Assembly: GCF_014200015.1 (NCBI RefSeq)
Contig: NZ_JACHOT010000002.1
Location: 248,001 to 312,000 of the forward strand
Length of the DNA stretch: 64,000 bases
Direction of reading: 5' to 3'
From: Aminobacter niigataensis
Lineage (GTDB): Bacteria > Pseudomonadota > Alphaproteobacteria > Rhizobiales > Rhizobiaceae
In this document: positions 37,140 to 44,303 of the stretch, in pieces
How the letters are laid out: every line of letters begins with the position of its first letter
How positions within the stretch are numbered: the stretch's first letter is position 1
The notes under the pieces: model-generated
The model's input: the letters and a program-made list of their open reading frames with translations, nothing else
What the model was told of the DNA's origin: nothing
Database searches by the model: none
Translations under genes and position numbers: made by a program

Positions 37140-37228
37140 GGCGAATGCACAATGTCGGCGACCAGTTCCAAATAGACGACTGGGCGCCGCGTTGGGGCAG
37201 ATGGTAATAGGGAAGCGATCTGCCGTCC

Positions 37229-37657
37229 TCAGAACGTGATTGTCACGGAAGCTGCGCTTCGGTTCGCTTCGCCATGATAGACGGCTTCGATGTTGTTGCC
37301 CGCAGGGTCGATCAGGAAAGCGGCATAGTAGCCGGGATGGTAGGCTCTCTCGCCCGGCGGACCATTGTCGCTGCCCCCGTTCGCCATGCCGGCAGAATAG
37401 AATTCATCCACCATGGCCCTGCTTGCGGCTTGAAACGCCAAATGATGACGACCCGTGGGCCGGCCTTGTACCGCGGCGCTGTCCAGCGACGAAATGAACA
37501 ACTCATCGACCCAAAGATCGTCCTCCGAACTCCCTCCGATGGGGATGTTCAGCGCGCCGAAAACGGCCTCGTAAAACCGTCGACAAGCAGGAAAGTCTTC
37601 GACTGCCAAACCAATATGATCGATGAGACGCCCGCGATGCAGTTCATTCTTTTGCAT
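37229..37657 (-). CDS. VOC-family (glyoxalase-like) protein
   Basis: 142 residues. The opening [20 protein letters not shown], then [17 protein letters not shown] and [20 protein letters not shown], show a single-chain VOC protein with potential metal ligands His and Glu. The substrate is unknown. AGGAGGA lies before the ATG at 37657. Extending the frame upstream would add a long proline-rich segment antisense to pgk, which is rejected. It is transcribed against pgk from a separate promoter. Confidence 0.87.
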   Translation of the reverse strand: MQKNELHRGRLIDHIGLAVEDFPACRRFYEAVFGALNIPIGGSSEDDLWVDELFISSLDSAAVQGRPTGRHHLAFQAASRAMVDEFYSAGMANGGSDNGPPGERAYHPGYYAAFLIDPAGNNIEAVYHGEANRSAASVTITF

Positions 37658-37913
37658 CCGTTCCTCCTCTTGCTGCCAACGACAGCATACGGACCTGCCA
37701 CCCCTCCGTTCTGGATTCTTGCAGAGGCAGTACGGCAATGCAATTCGCAGACCTTTTGCCGTCGTGGGAACGCCCGACCCGGAAACGACTATGCGCCTCT
37801 GCCAGCCGGACACCCCCTGCCAAATTTTCCCGCCCCCCAACCCCCACAAACCTTGCATCCGCGCTGACGCTGGGTATGGTCCGCGCGATCTCCAAAAGGG
37901 AAAGGGAAACCCC

Positions 37914-39110
37914 ATGGCCGCCTTCAAGACCCTCGACAACATCGGCTGCGTCGCCGGCAAGCGGGTTCTCGTCCGCGTCGACCTCAACGTCCCCATGGCT
38001 GACGGCAAGGTTTCCGACGCCACTCGCATCGAGCGTGTCGCCCCCACCATCACCGAGCTTTCCGGCAAGGGCGCCAGGGTCATCCTGCTCGCCCATTTCG
38101 GCCGCCCCAAGGACGGCCCCGACCCGGCGCTGTCGCTGGCACCCATCGCTACCGCCACCGCCGAGGTCATCGGTCGCCCGGTCGGCTTCGCTGCCGACTG
38201 CATCGGCGAGAAGGCAGCCGCTGCGGTGTCGGCCATGAAGGACGGCGACGTCCTGCTGCTCGAAAACACCCGCTTCTACAAGGCCGAGGAAAAGAACGAC
38301 CCGGCCTTCGTCGAACAGCTTGCCGCCAATGGCGACATCTTCGTCAACGACGCGTTTTCGGCCGCCCACCGGGCCCATGCATCCACCGAGGGCCTCGCCC
38401 ACAAGCTGCCGGCCTATGCCGGCCGCACCATGCAGGCCGAGCTCGAGGCGCTGGAAAAGGGCCTCGGCAACCCGGTCAAGCCCGTCGTCGCCATCGTCGG
38501 CGGCGCCAAGGTCTCGACCAAGATCGACCTGCTGATGAACCTGGTGAAGAGGGTCGACGCGCTGGTCATCGGCGGCGGCATGGCCAACACCTTCCTCGCC
38601 GCGCGCGGCACCGATGTCGGCAAGTCGCTGTGCGAGCACGACCTCGCGACCACCGCCAAGCAGATCATGATCGAGGCCGCAGGCGCAGGCTGCGCCATCA
38701 TCCTGCCGTCGGACGGTGTCATTGCCCGCGAATTCAAGGCGGGCGCCGCCAACGAGACCGTCGCCATCGACGCCGTGCCGGCCGATGCCATGATCCTCGA
38801 CGTCGGCGAAAAGACCGTTGCTACGATCAATGAGTGGATCGATCGCGCCGCAACGCTGGTCTGGAACGGCCCGCTCGGCGCCTTCGAGATCGAGCCCTTC
38901 GACAAGGCGACGGTGTCCGCCGCCCGGCACGCGGCCGCCCGCACCAAGGCCGGCAAGCTGGTCTCCGTCGCCGGCGGCGGCGACACGGTGGCCGCCCTCA
39001 ACCATGCCGGCGTTGCCGACGACTTCACCTATGTCTCGACCGCCGGCGGCGCCTTCCTCGAATGGATGGAAGGCAAGGAACTGCCCGGCGTCGAAGTACT
39101 CAAGGCCTGA
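37914..39110 (+). CDS. pgk: Phosphoglycerate kinase
   Basis: 398 residues. The substrate-binding N-domain begins [19 protein letters not shown] with LAHFGRPK and [14 protein letters not shown]. The nucleotide-binding C-domain has [30 protein letters not shown] and WNGPLGAFE, ending in GGGDTVAAL and [13 protein letters not shown]. It interconverts 1,3-bisphosphoglycerate and 3-phosphoglycerate. AAAGGGAAA stands before the ATG. Aldolase follows after a 268-base repeat-rich gap. Confidence 0.96.
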   Translation: MAAFKTLDNIGCVAGKRVLVRVDLNVPMADGKVSDATRIERVAPTITELSGKGARVILLAHFGRPKDGPDPALSLAPIATATAEVIGRPVGFAADCIGEKAAAAVSAMKDGDVLLLENTRFYKAEEKNDPAFVEQLAANGDIFVNDAFSAAHRAHASTEGLAHKLPAYAGRTMQAELEALEKGLGNPVKPVVAIVGGAKVSTKIDLLMNLVKRVDALVIGGGMANTFLAARGTDVGKSLCEHDLATTAKQIMIEAAGAGCAIILPSDGVIAREFKAGAANETVAIDAVPADAMILDVGEKTVATINEWIDRAATLVWNGPLGAFEIEPFDKATVSAARHAAARTKAGKLVSVAGGGDTVAALNHAGVADDFTYVSTAGGAFLEWMEGKELPGVEVLKA

Positions 39111-39178
39111 GCCGCGGATGCCGAGCGCCAAGGGCGTGCCGGGCTTCGGGCCAGGCTGTGCCGAAAATGGTCGTGACC

Positions 39179-39227
39179 GAGAACCGGAGCGGAGCGTACA
39201 TTTGGTACGTGAGCACCGGAAGCGCAG
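39179..39227 (+). repeat. Dispersed GTAC-hairpin repeat, good copy
   Basis: Begins GAGAACCGGAGCGGAGCGTA, has the centre ATTTG between GTAC halves, and ends GTGAGCACCGGAAGCGCAG. It matches 28020-28068 except in the five-base centre. It lies 69 bases after the pgk stop. The central GCGTAC...GTACGT forms the hairpin core. Confidence 0.85.
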
Positions 39228-39275
39228 GGCACGGCCGTTTGCAGGCCAGCCTCGTCCGAAGAGCGATGCGCCCTA

Positions 39276-39302
39276 AACCGATTGAAATAATTTCAATCGG
39301 TT
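39276..39302. repeat. Perfect 27-base palindrome upstream of aldolase
   Basis: Arms AACCGATTGAAAT and ATTTCAATCGGTT are exact reverse complements around a single central A. The element is AT-rich in a GC-rich setting. It lies 77 bases before the aldolase start. It could be an operator, or the second half of a composite rhizobial repeat together with 39179-39227. Confidence 0.75.
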
Positions 39303-39378
39303 ATAGGCTACCCCCCGGCATTCCGTTCCCGGGACGCTTCTGCTATGCGCCCGGTGCATCTGTTATGGAGGTATTTGT

Positions 39379-40404
39379 ATGAGCGAACGTCTCGAAGACA
39401 TCGCAGTCGCCATGGTGGCGGGTGGTAAAGGCATTCTGGCTGCGGACGAAAGCTCCGGCACCATCAAGAAGCGTTTCGACGTCATCGGCGTCGAGTCGAC
39501 GGCCGACAGCCGCCGCGACTATCGCGAGATGATGTTCCGCACCACCGAAGCGATGACCAAGTATATTTCGGGCGTCATCCTCTACGACGAGACCATTCGC
39601 CAGAGCGCCGCCGACGGCACTCCGCTGGTCGAGCTGATCAAGGCCGCCGGCGCCATTCCCGGCATCAAGGTCGACGCCGGCGCCAAGGCGATCGTCAATT
39701 TCCCCGGCGACACCATCACCGAGGGCCTCGACGGCCTGCGCGAGCGCATGGCCGAGTACTACAAGCTTGGCGCCCGCTTCGCCAAATGGCGCGCCGTGAT
39801 CGACATCGACACGACCAGGAACGTGCCTTCGGCCTATTCGCTCTCGGCCAACACCCAGGCGCTCGCCCGCTACGCCGCACTCTGCCAGGAAGCCGGCATC
39901 GTGCCGATCGTCGAGCCGGAAGTGCTGATGGACGGCGCCCACGACATCGACACCTGCTACGACGTCACCAAGGCGACGCTGGTCAAGCTCTATGACGAGC
40001 TCTACGCCGCCCGCGTCGTGCTCGAGGGCACCATCCTCAAGCCGAACATGGTCATCTCGGGCAAGAAGGCGGCCAGGCAGGCCAGCGCCGAAGAGATCGC
40101 CGAAAAGACCATCAAGCTGTTCCGCGAGACGGTTCCGGCTGCGGTCCCGGGCATCGCCTTCCTGTCGGGCGGCCAGTCCGACGAAGAGGCCACCGCCAAC
40201 CTGAACGCCATCAACGCGATTGGCCCGCATCCGTGGAAGCTGACCTTCTCCTACGGCCGCGCGCTGCAGGCAGCGCCGCAGAAGGCATGGTCGGGCAAGA
40301 CCGAGAACCTCGGTGCTGGCCAGGCCGCCTTCACCCACCGCGCCCACATGAACCACCTGGCCGCCCTCGGCCAGTGGAAGTCCGGGCTGGAGAAGGCGGC
40401 TTAA
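39379..40404 (+). CDS. fda: Class I fructose-bisphosphate aldolase
   Basis: 341 residues of the Schiff-base (class I) aldolase family. The opening GKGILAADESSGTIKKRF is diagnostic. The substrate-binding segment is VIDIDTTRNVPSAYSLSANT, the acidic active-site segment is GIVPIVEPEVLMDGAHD, and the Schiff-base lysine lies in VVLEGTILKPNMV. FLSGGQSDEEATANLNAIN is the typical C-terminal signature. It joins two trioses to fructose 1,6-bisphosphate. GGAGG precedes the ATG. A good terminator follows at 40429. Confidence 0.95.
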   Translation: MSERLEDIAVAMVAGGKGILAADESSGTIKKRFDVIGVESTADSRRDYREMMFRTTEAMTKYISGVILYDETIRQSAADGTPLVELIKAAGAIPGIKVDAGAKAIVNFPGDTITEGLDGLRERMAEYYKLGARFAKWRAVIDIDTTRNVPSAYSLSANTQALARYAALCQEAGIVPIVEPEVLMDGAHDIDTCYDVTKATLVKLYDELYAARVVLEGTILKPNMVISGKKAARQASAEEIAEKTIKLFRETVPAAVPGIAFLSGGQSDEEATANLNAINAIGPHPWKLTFSYGRALQAAPQKAWSGKTENLGAGQAAFTHRAHMNHLAALGQWKSGLEKAA

Positions 40405-40428
40405 GCCAAGCCTTCAGGCAAGAATGCG

Positions 40429-40458
40429 AAAAAGCCCCGGAGCGATCCGGGGCTTTTT
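40429..40458. terminator. Bidirectional terminator between aldolase and tRNA-Gln
   Basis: Stem AAAGCCCCGG / CCGGGGCTTT with loop AGCGAT, followed by TT on the plus strand and by TTTTTCGC on the minus strand. It can end both the aldolase transcript and the opposing tRNA transcript. Confidence 0.9.
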
Positions 40459-40482
40459 GTTTGTCGAGGGACGGCAGCCGTT

Positions 40483-40556
40483 TGGTTCCCGCTCATGGGC
40501 TCGAACCACGATTCACGCCTTCAAAGGGCGGTGTCCTACCATTAGACGAAGCGGGA
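40483..40556 (-). tRNA. tRNA-Gln (anticodon TTG)
   Basis: A 74-base cloverleaf on the minus strand with encoded CCA. The acceptor stem TCCCGCT / AGCGGGA starts with the T1-A72 pair typical of glutamine tRNAs. The anticodon loop is CTTTGAA, anticodon TTG. The anticodon stem CCGCC/GGCGT has one C-T mismatch at its base. The D-arm and the 5' half of the anticodon stem are nearly the same as in the tRNA-Glu at 27841, in line with the shared GluRS charging used by alphaproteobacteria. Confidence 0.88.
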
Positions 40557-40636
40557 ATAAGCTCTAGTTTCTCAGCAAATCATCGCAAGCGCGGCGTGTC
40601 GAGGGGCCGAAAGCGAACCCAGCGCCCCCAAAAACC

Positions 40637-41056
40637 TCAATCCTGATACGTATACGACGCGCACATGTCGTCGCTGCTCTCCGGTGGCTCGTCGCCGGTA
40701 AACACCGCAACAATCGTCAGGCCCTCGCCGCCGGCCCAGTTCGCAAGGTAGGTCACGTCGCCCGCGCCGCACAGCCGGTTGCCGTTCTCCAGTTCGGGGT
40801 CCGAGGGATCCTCGATGCTGTAGACCGACGCATTGACCCGCTCTCCGTCGACGACGAAATGGTCGCCCAGTAGGGCGGCGAACTTCAGGGATTCGCCATT
40901 GGCGAAGGTGATGCCGAAATCATCCATGGAAATGTCGCCGGTGATGCTCTCGGCGGTGGTGCTGAAAGCTTGGTAGCGGTCGCCCTCGGCAGATGCTGGA
41001 GCAGCCACGGCAGCCAAAAGCCCAAGAGCCGCAGGCAGTATCAGTTTGCTGTTCGT
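40637..41056 (-). CDS. Exported protein of unknown function, apparent ACG start
   Basis: The frame reads back to an ACG codon at 41056 that sits five bases after GAGGGAAGA. From there the product would begin (M)NSKLILPAALGLLAAVAAPA, a textbook signal peptide with cleavage near ASAEG, giving 139 residues. The first standard alternative start, TTG at 41017, would leave only the end of the signal peptide. The mature protein is acidic with two cysteines (NRLCGAG and DDMCASY). No family is recognised. Either ACG is a rare start, or an ATG has mutated and the gene is poorly expressed. Confidence 0.6.
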   Translation of the reverse strand, partial: TNSKLILPAALGLLAAVAAPASAEGDRYQAFSTTAESITGDISMDDFGITFANGESLKFAALLGDHFVVDGERVNASVYSIEDPSDPELENGNRLCGAGDVTYLANWAGGEGLTIVAVFTGDEPPESSDDMCASYTYQD

Positions 41057-41111
41057 TCTTCCCTCTTGTGGCTCGGCGGTCTGCCGCGGCGCGCACGGAT
41101 ACGGCCCTGTC

Positions 41112-41567
41112 TCAATCCGAGCGTATCAATTCCGTCGCCACGCCAAGCGGCGCCCGCTCGCGCCAGAAATAGTGGAGCGCCGCCGTTAGGGCGATCACGT
41201 ACTGTGCCCCCAGTATCGCCTGCGTCGTCGTGAATGGCAGCGAAAACCGACTCACCGTCGTCATGGTCAGCACGACCACGAACATCCAGAAGACGGCGCG
41301 CGGCCGGTAGGCGTCGAATGTCAGGTCACAGGCGAGCCGCGCCGCCCAGATACCGGCAACAGCGCCGAACACGGAGCCGACGAGTTGGATGACGTTGGGC
41401 CGGACACCGCCAAGCAGCCAGTCGATCGCGAAGGCAAAGGCATCGGCGGCCACGGCCAGCACCGCAACGGCAAGGAACGAGCCGAATACGTAGACCACCA
41501 GTGCCACCACCATGGCGCCCATCGTCTGTGGTCCGAACCAGACCTGTGCCGCACCGCCGGTGTCCAT
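41112..41567 (-). CDS. Four-span membrane protein of unknown function
   Basis: 151 residues with four hydrophobic segments (MGAMVVALVVYVFGSFLAVA, IQLVGSVFGAVAGIWAARLA, AVFWMFVVVLTMTTVSRF and AILGAQYVIALTAALHYFW). The start MDTGGAAQVW is chosen because the residues before it are polar and unlike a membrane leader. No domain name can be given. It lies 55 bases from the exported-protein gene and could be co-transcribed with it. Confidence 0.6.
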   Translation of the reverse strand: MDTGGAAQVWFGPQTMGAMVVALVVYVFGSFLAVAVLAVAADAFAFAIDWLLGGVRPNVIQLVGSVFGAVAGIWAARLACDLTFDAYRPRAVFWMFVVVLTMTTVSRFSLPFTTTQAILGAQYVIALTAALHYFWRERAPLGVATELIRSD

Positions 41568-41731
41568 TGTATTTCCCGCCCGCCCGTTCGCGGCTATTTT
41601 CACAGTTGACGGAAGCTCGCGTTCCGTCAATCTGGCATGATCCAACAGCGCGGCAGCCGCAACAAGCAAGCCTGTGCATCCCCAGTTGTTACGTGCCTCG
41701 CTTCCCCCGCCGGTTTGGCGTATGAGCAGCC

Positions 41732-41986
41732 ATGGAAAATATCAGATTTGAAACACCCGTCACCGTAAAGAGCGATCCGGCCGGCACCCCGCTCATCCTC
41801 CGCACAGCCAAGGAGGCGTCGGCCTTCCTGCTCAACAACTGGCCCGGCAAGCGCGGCCCCAAGCACCGCGCCGCCCTTCAGGCATGCTCGGATGCACTGT
41901 CGGGCGAAAGGCCGGTCATGGCCGCGCGGCGTGCTTTCATCGCAGCCGTGCGCGACGCCAACGTCCTGATCAGCGACAAGGACTGA
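41732..41986 (+). CDS. DUF982 protein
   Basis: 84 residues that fit DUF982, a family confined largely to Rhizobiales: TPLILRTAKEASAFLLNNWP, then HRAALQACSDALSGERPVMA and ARRAFIAAVRDANVLI. Function is unknown. It is a single gene with opposite-strand neighbours on both sides. Confidence 0.85.
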   Translation: MENIRFETPVTVKSDPAGTPLILRTAKEASAFLLNNWPGKRGPKHRAALQACSDALSGERPVMAARRAFIAAVRDANVLISDKD

Positions 41987-42051
41987 TCGCCGGCGCGTCA
42001 GCCGTAAGCAAGCTCATCGCTCTCGATGCCGGTTCAGGGTGTTCCCAAACC

Positions 42052-42228
42052 TCAGTCCGGCTTCAAACCCACCGAAAGTTCGGTTTCCGCTTCAGAGGTC
42101 GTTTCGGCCTCTGTCCCGGACTTGCGCTCCTTGGCTTCGGCCTTGGCCGCAAGCTTCGCGGCCTGCTTCTCGGCCTTGGCGCGATCACGGTCCCTACGTT
42201 CCTGATTGTAGTTGGTCGGTCTGGCCAT
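42052..42228 (-). CDS. Short basic protein (DUF4169-like)
   Basis: 58 residues, MARPTNYNQERRDRDRAKAE followed by KQAAKLAAKAEAKERKSG and an acidic end. Highly charged and probably helical or disordered. The MARPxNYNQER opening is a pattern I associate with small conserved rhizobial proteins; DUF4169 is a tentative label. AAAGGATACTC stands before the ATG. Confidence 0.65.
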   Translation of the reverse strand: MARPTNYNQERRDRDRAKAEKQAAKLAAKAEAKERKSGTEAETTSEAETELSVGLKPD

Positions 42229-42258
42229 GAGTATCCTTTCTTGGTCATGCCTGCCTGG

Positions 42259-42316
42259 AGCATGATCCCGAACCGAAGCTCCGCCTACGGGAAACCGACT
42301 CGGAAAAAGACCATGC
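42259..42316. repeat. Degenerate GCATGATCCCGAA palindromic element
   Basis: Left end GCATGATCCCGAA and right end CGGAAAAAGACCATGC form an imperfect inverted pair about 58 bases across. This arrangement resembles the common rhizobial intergenic palindrome GCATGATCCCGAA...TTCGG...GATCATGC. The arms contain several mismatches. Confidence 0.45.
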
Positions 42317-42328
42317 CCACACAACAGG

Positions 42329-42372
42329 CTAGAGCCTGTTCCATCCCGATCTCGGGGATGGAAAGGCTCTAG
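42329..42372. repeat. Nested hairpin CTAGAGCC...GGCTCTAG
   Basis: The outer arms CTAGAGCC and GGCTCTAG are perfect. The inner arms TTCCATCCC and GGGATGGAA enclose the loop GATCTCG. The whole folds into one nested stem of about 18 bp with small bulges. It lies in the gap between two minus-strand genes, next to the preceding palindrome. Confidence 0.65.
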
Positions 42373-42451
42373 GGCGATACGCCCCGGAACACAACCTGCC
42401 TGTCGCCGCACGCGCCTGACGGCATCGGGTCGGGGATACCCAGACGATCGT

Positions 42452-42628
42452 TCATCGCGGTCCCCCGGCAATCTGCTCGTGTATTGCTTGAAAGCACGTA
42501 TCCAGGTCGCGATGCAGGCGTTCGCTGGCCGCGCTGCCGGTCACATCCTCCAAAACCCCGTCACGGGCTTCGTCGGCCGGCTTTCCGTGGAAGGCCGCAG
42601 CAAGCAGGTTTTGCAGTAGCTCGAACAT
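42452..42628 (-). CDS. Short hypothetical protein
   Basis: 58 residues from MFELLQNLLAAAFHGKPADE to the stop. A GTG start at 42709 would give 85 residues. The helical pattern and the ribosome-like TGGAAG before the ATG give modest support. There is no recognised domain. Confidence 0.4.
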   Translation of the reverse strand: MFELLQNLLAAAFHGKPADEARDGVLEDVTGSAASERLHRDLDTCFQAIHEQIAGGPR

Positions 42629-42727
42629 CGCAGCTTCCAGGTTTGTCTCGCCATGAAACAACACATGAAGCGGCGGAGCGTTCCATCGGGCCAGCTCGCG
42701 TCCCGGCACGGCCCGGCGGGACAGCGC

Positions 42728-42874
42728 CTAGTTTTCCTGGACCGAAATGCCCGTTTCGTCGATGCGCAGCTCGACGCCCTTGGGCTTGGTCTCTTCGCGG
42801 AAGATGTAGACGCCAAGCGCAATCACGGCCACGGCCAGGGCGCCGATGATGAGGTAGAGAGTGTTCTGCTTCAT
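42728..42874 (-). CDS. 48-residue single-span membrane protein
   Basis: MKQNTLYLIIGALAVAVIAL continues to GVYIFREETKPKG. That is one N-terminal membrane span and a polar tail ending in GISVQEN. This is a typical small inner-membrane protein of unknown role. The ATG is preferred to a longer frame because everything before it is polar and lacks coding character. Confidence 0.65.
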   Translation of the reverse strand: MKQNTLYLIIGALAVAVIALGVYIFREETKPKGVELRIDETGISVQEN

Positions 42875-43005
42875 TGGGCCGTCGTACCGGCATGCAGCCG
42901 GCAAGTCCAGCAGATCGGGCACGCCGATCCGGGCCGCGTCCCATTCCGGCACAGATCCGGCTGGCACGCCGCGTGCATGGCATGGCTAGCCGGCGATGGC
43001 CGGAG

Positions 43006-43026
43006 CCTGATTTGTTTCAAATCAGG
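43006..43026. repeat. Perfect hairpin CCTGATTTG-TTT-CAAATCAGG
   Basis: Nine-base perfect arms with a three-base loop, between the divergent small membrane gene (42874) and the TSUP gene (43130). It has no T-run. It may be an operator, or a small palindromic repeat. Confidence 0.6.
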
Positions 43027-43129
43027 TAAGGCCCGCTGGGGTTGGGATGGGGTTTTGCCCCGGCGGGCCCCCCATCGCTGTCGCATCGGCTCTTGCCCGC
43101 ACCCATGGTGACGATGCATCCTCGCCGCC

Positions 43130-43885
43130 ATGCCGGAGCCATATCTGCTCTTCACCGTCGTCGGTGCCGTCTTCGTCCTTGCCGGGCTGGTCAAGGGTGT
43201 CGTCGGCCTCGGACTGCCGACCGTTGCGATGGGGCTGCTCGGGCTGGTGATGCTGCCGGCCGAGGCGGCGGCCATCCTGCTCTTGCCCTCCTTCGTCACC
43301 AATGTCTGGCAGTTGCTGGCCGGTCCCGATATCTCTGCCTTGCTGCGCCGCCTCTGGCCGATGATGCTTGCCGTCTTCGCTGCCACCCTGGCCTCCACCG
43401 GCCTCATCACCAGCAACTACACCGCCATCGTCACAGCGGGGCTCGGCCTGGTGTTGCTCGCCTATGCCGCCCTCGGCCTGCTCAGGCTGCGCATGGCAGT
43501 CCCCAGTTGGGCCGAGCCGTGGGCAGGCCCGGTCGTCGGTGCGGCGACCGGGGTGATGACCGGCGCCACCGGTGTCTTTGTCATTCCGGCCGTGCCCTAT
43601 CTCGGCGGGCTCGGCCTTGGCCGCGACGATCTCGTGCAGGCCCTGGGCCTGTCGTTCACGGTCTCGACGATCGCCCTCGGCATCGGCCTGTGGTGGAACG
43701 ATGCCGTGCCGCTCCAGTCGGTCGGCACATCCGCATACGCCATCGTTCCGGCACTGGCTGGCATGTGGCTGGGTGGCTGGCTGCGCGGCCGCGTCAAGCC
43801 GGAAACCTTCAGGCGCTGGTTCTTTGCCGGACTCGCCCTGCTCGGCGCGCACATTTCATGGCAGGGCCTTGCCCCGGCTTTCTAG
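43130..43885 (+). CDS. TSUP (TauE/SafE) family transporter
   Basis: A 251-residue inner-membrane protein of eight spans. The family hallmark is seen twice: LVKGVVGLGLPTVAMGLLGL near the N-terminus and GAATGVMTGATGVFVIPAVP in the second half. TSUP members export sulfite, sulfoacetate or other organosulfur anions; the exact substrate is unknown. Its TAG overlaps the TAG of the convergent small gene by two bases. Confidence 0.88.
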   Translation: MPEPYLLFTVVGAVFVLAGLVKGVVGLGLPTVAMGLLGLVMLPAEAAAILLLPSFVTNVWQLLAGPDISALLRRLWPMMLAVFAATLASTGLITSNYTAIVTAGLGLVLLAYAALGLLRLRMAVPSWAEPWAGPVVGAATGVMTGATGVFVIPAVPYLGGLGLGRDDLVQALGLSFTVSTIALGIGLWWNDAVPLQSVGTSAYAIVPALAGMWLGGWLRGRVKPETFRRWFFAGLALLGAHISWQGLAPAF

Positions 43886-44037
43886 TGTCCGAGCAGCGCC
43901 GTAATCGAGATCGCGGCCAGCGCCAGCACGGCCAGCTTCCAGAAATCGCGGCGCTGCCTCAGTCCCGGCAGGCCAAGCGGCTTGAGGATCTGGATGGCCA
44001 TGATGGCCAGGATGATGAGCGAAAGCGCCTTCGACAT
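43882..44037 (-). CDS. 51-residue two-span membrane protein
   Basis: The product starts MSKALSLIILAIMAIQILKP and continues LGLPGLRQRRDFWKLAVLAL to AAISITALLGH. The design is two membrane helices joined by a short basic loop. I recognise the pattern from small rhizobial hypothetical proteins but not a function. Its end overlaps the stop of the TSUP gene on the opposite strand. Confidence 0.65.
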   Translation of the reverse strand: MSKALSLIILAIMAIQILKPLGLPGLRQRRDFWKLAVLALAAISITALLGH

Positions 44038-44303
44038 GCAGCCTTTGATCAACTTCGCGCGCCCCTGTCAAAGTGCAGCCGGCAATCTGCTATCCTTGCC
44101 GCCATGCAACCGAGCCCGCGCCAAAGGACGCACTACACCGGGCGAATACCCGAAGTGCGCAAAACCACATCGGAATATCGGTCGAAATGGGGTTTGCTGG
44201 CCGGCACTTAAACCAAGGTCAAATGGACGCCCCGTCGGCAACGCAGGTACAAGGCTAGCCAACGAGACGCCCTGAAGGGCCGACATCCTGGGAAGGAGAC
44301 GCC

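Noticed and set aside
37644-39131. A 495-residue minus-strand frame across pgk
   Set aside because: Shadow of phosphoglycerate kinase; Gly/Asp-rich with no motif.
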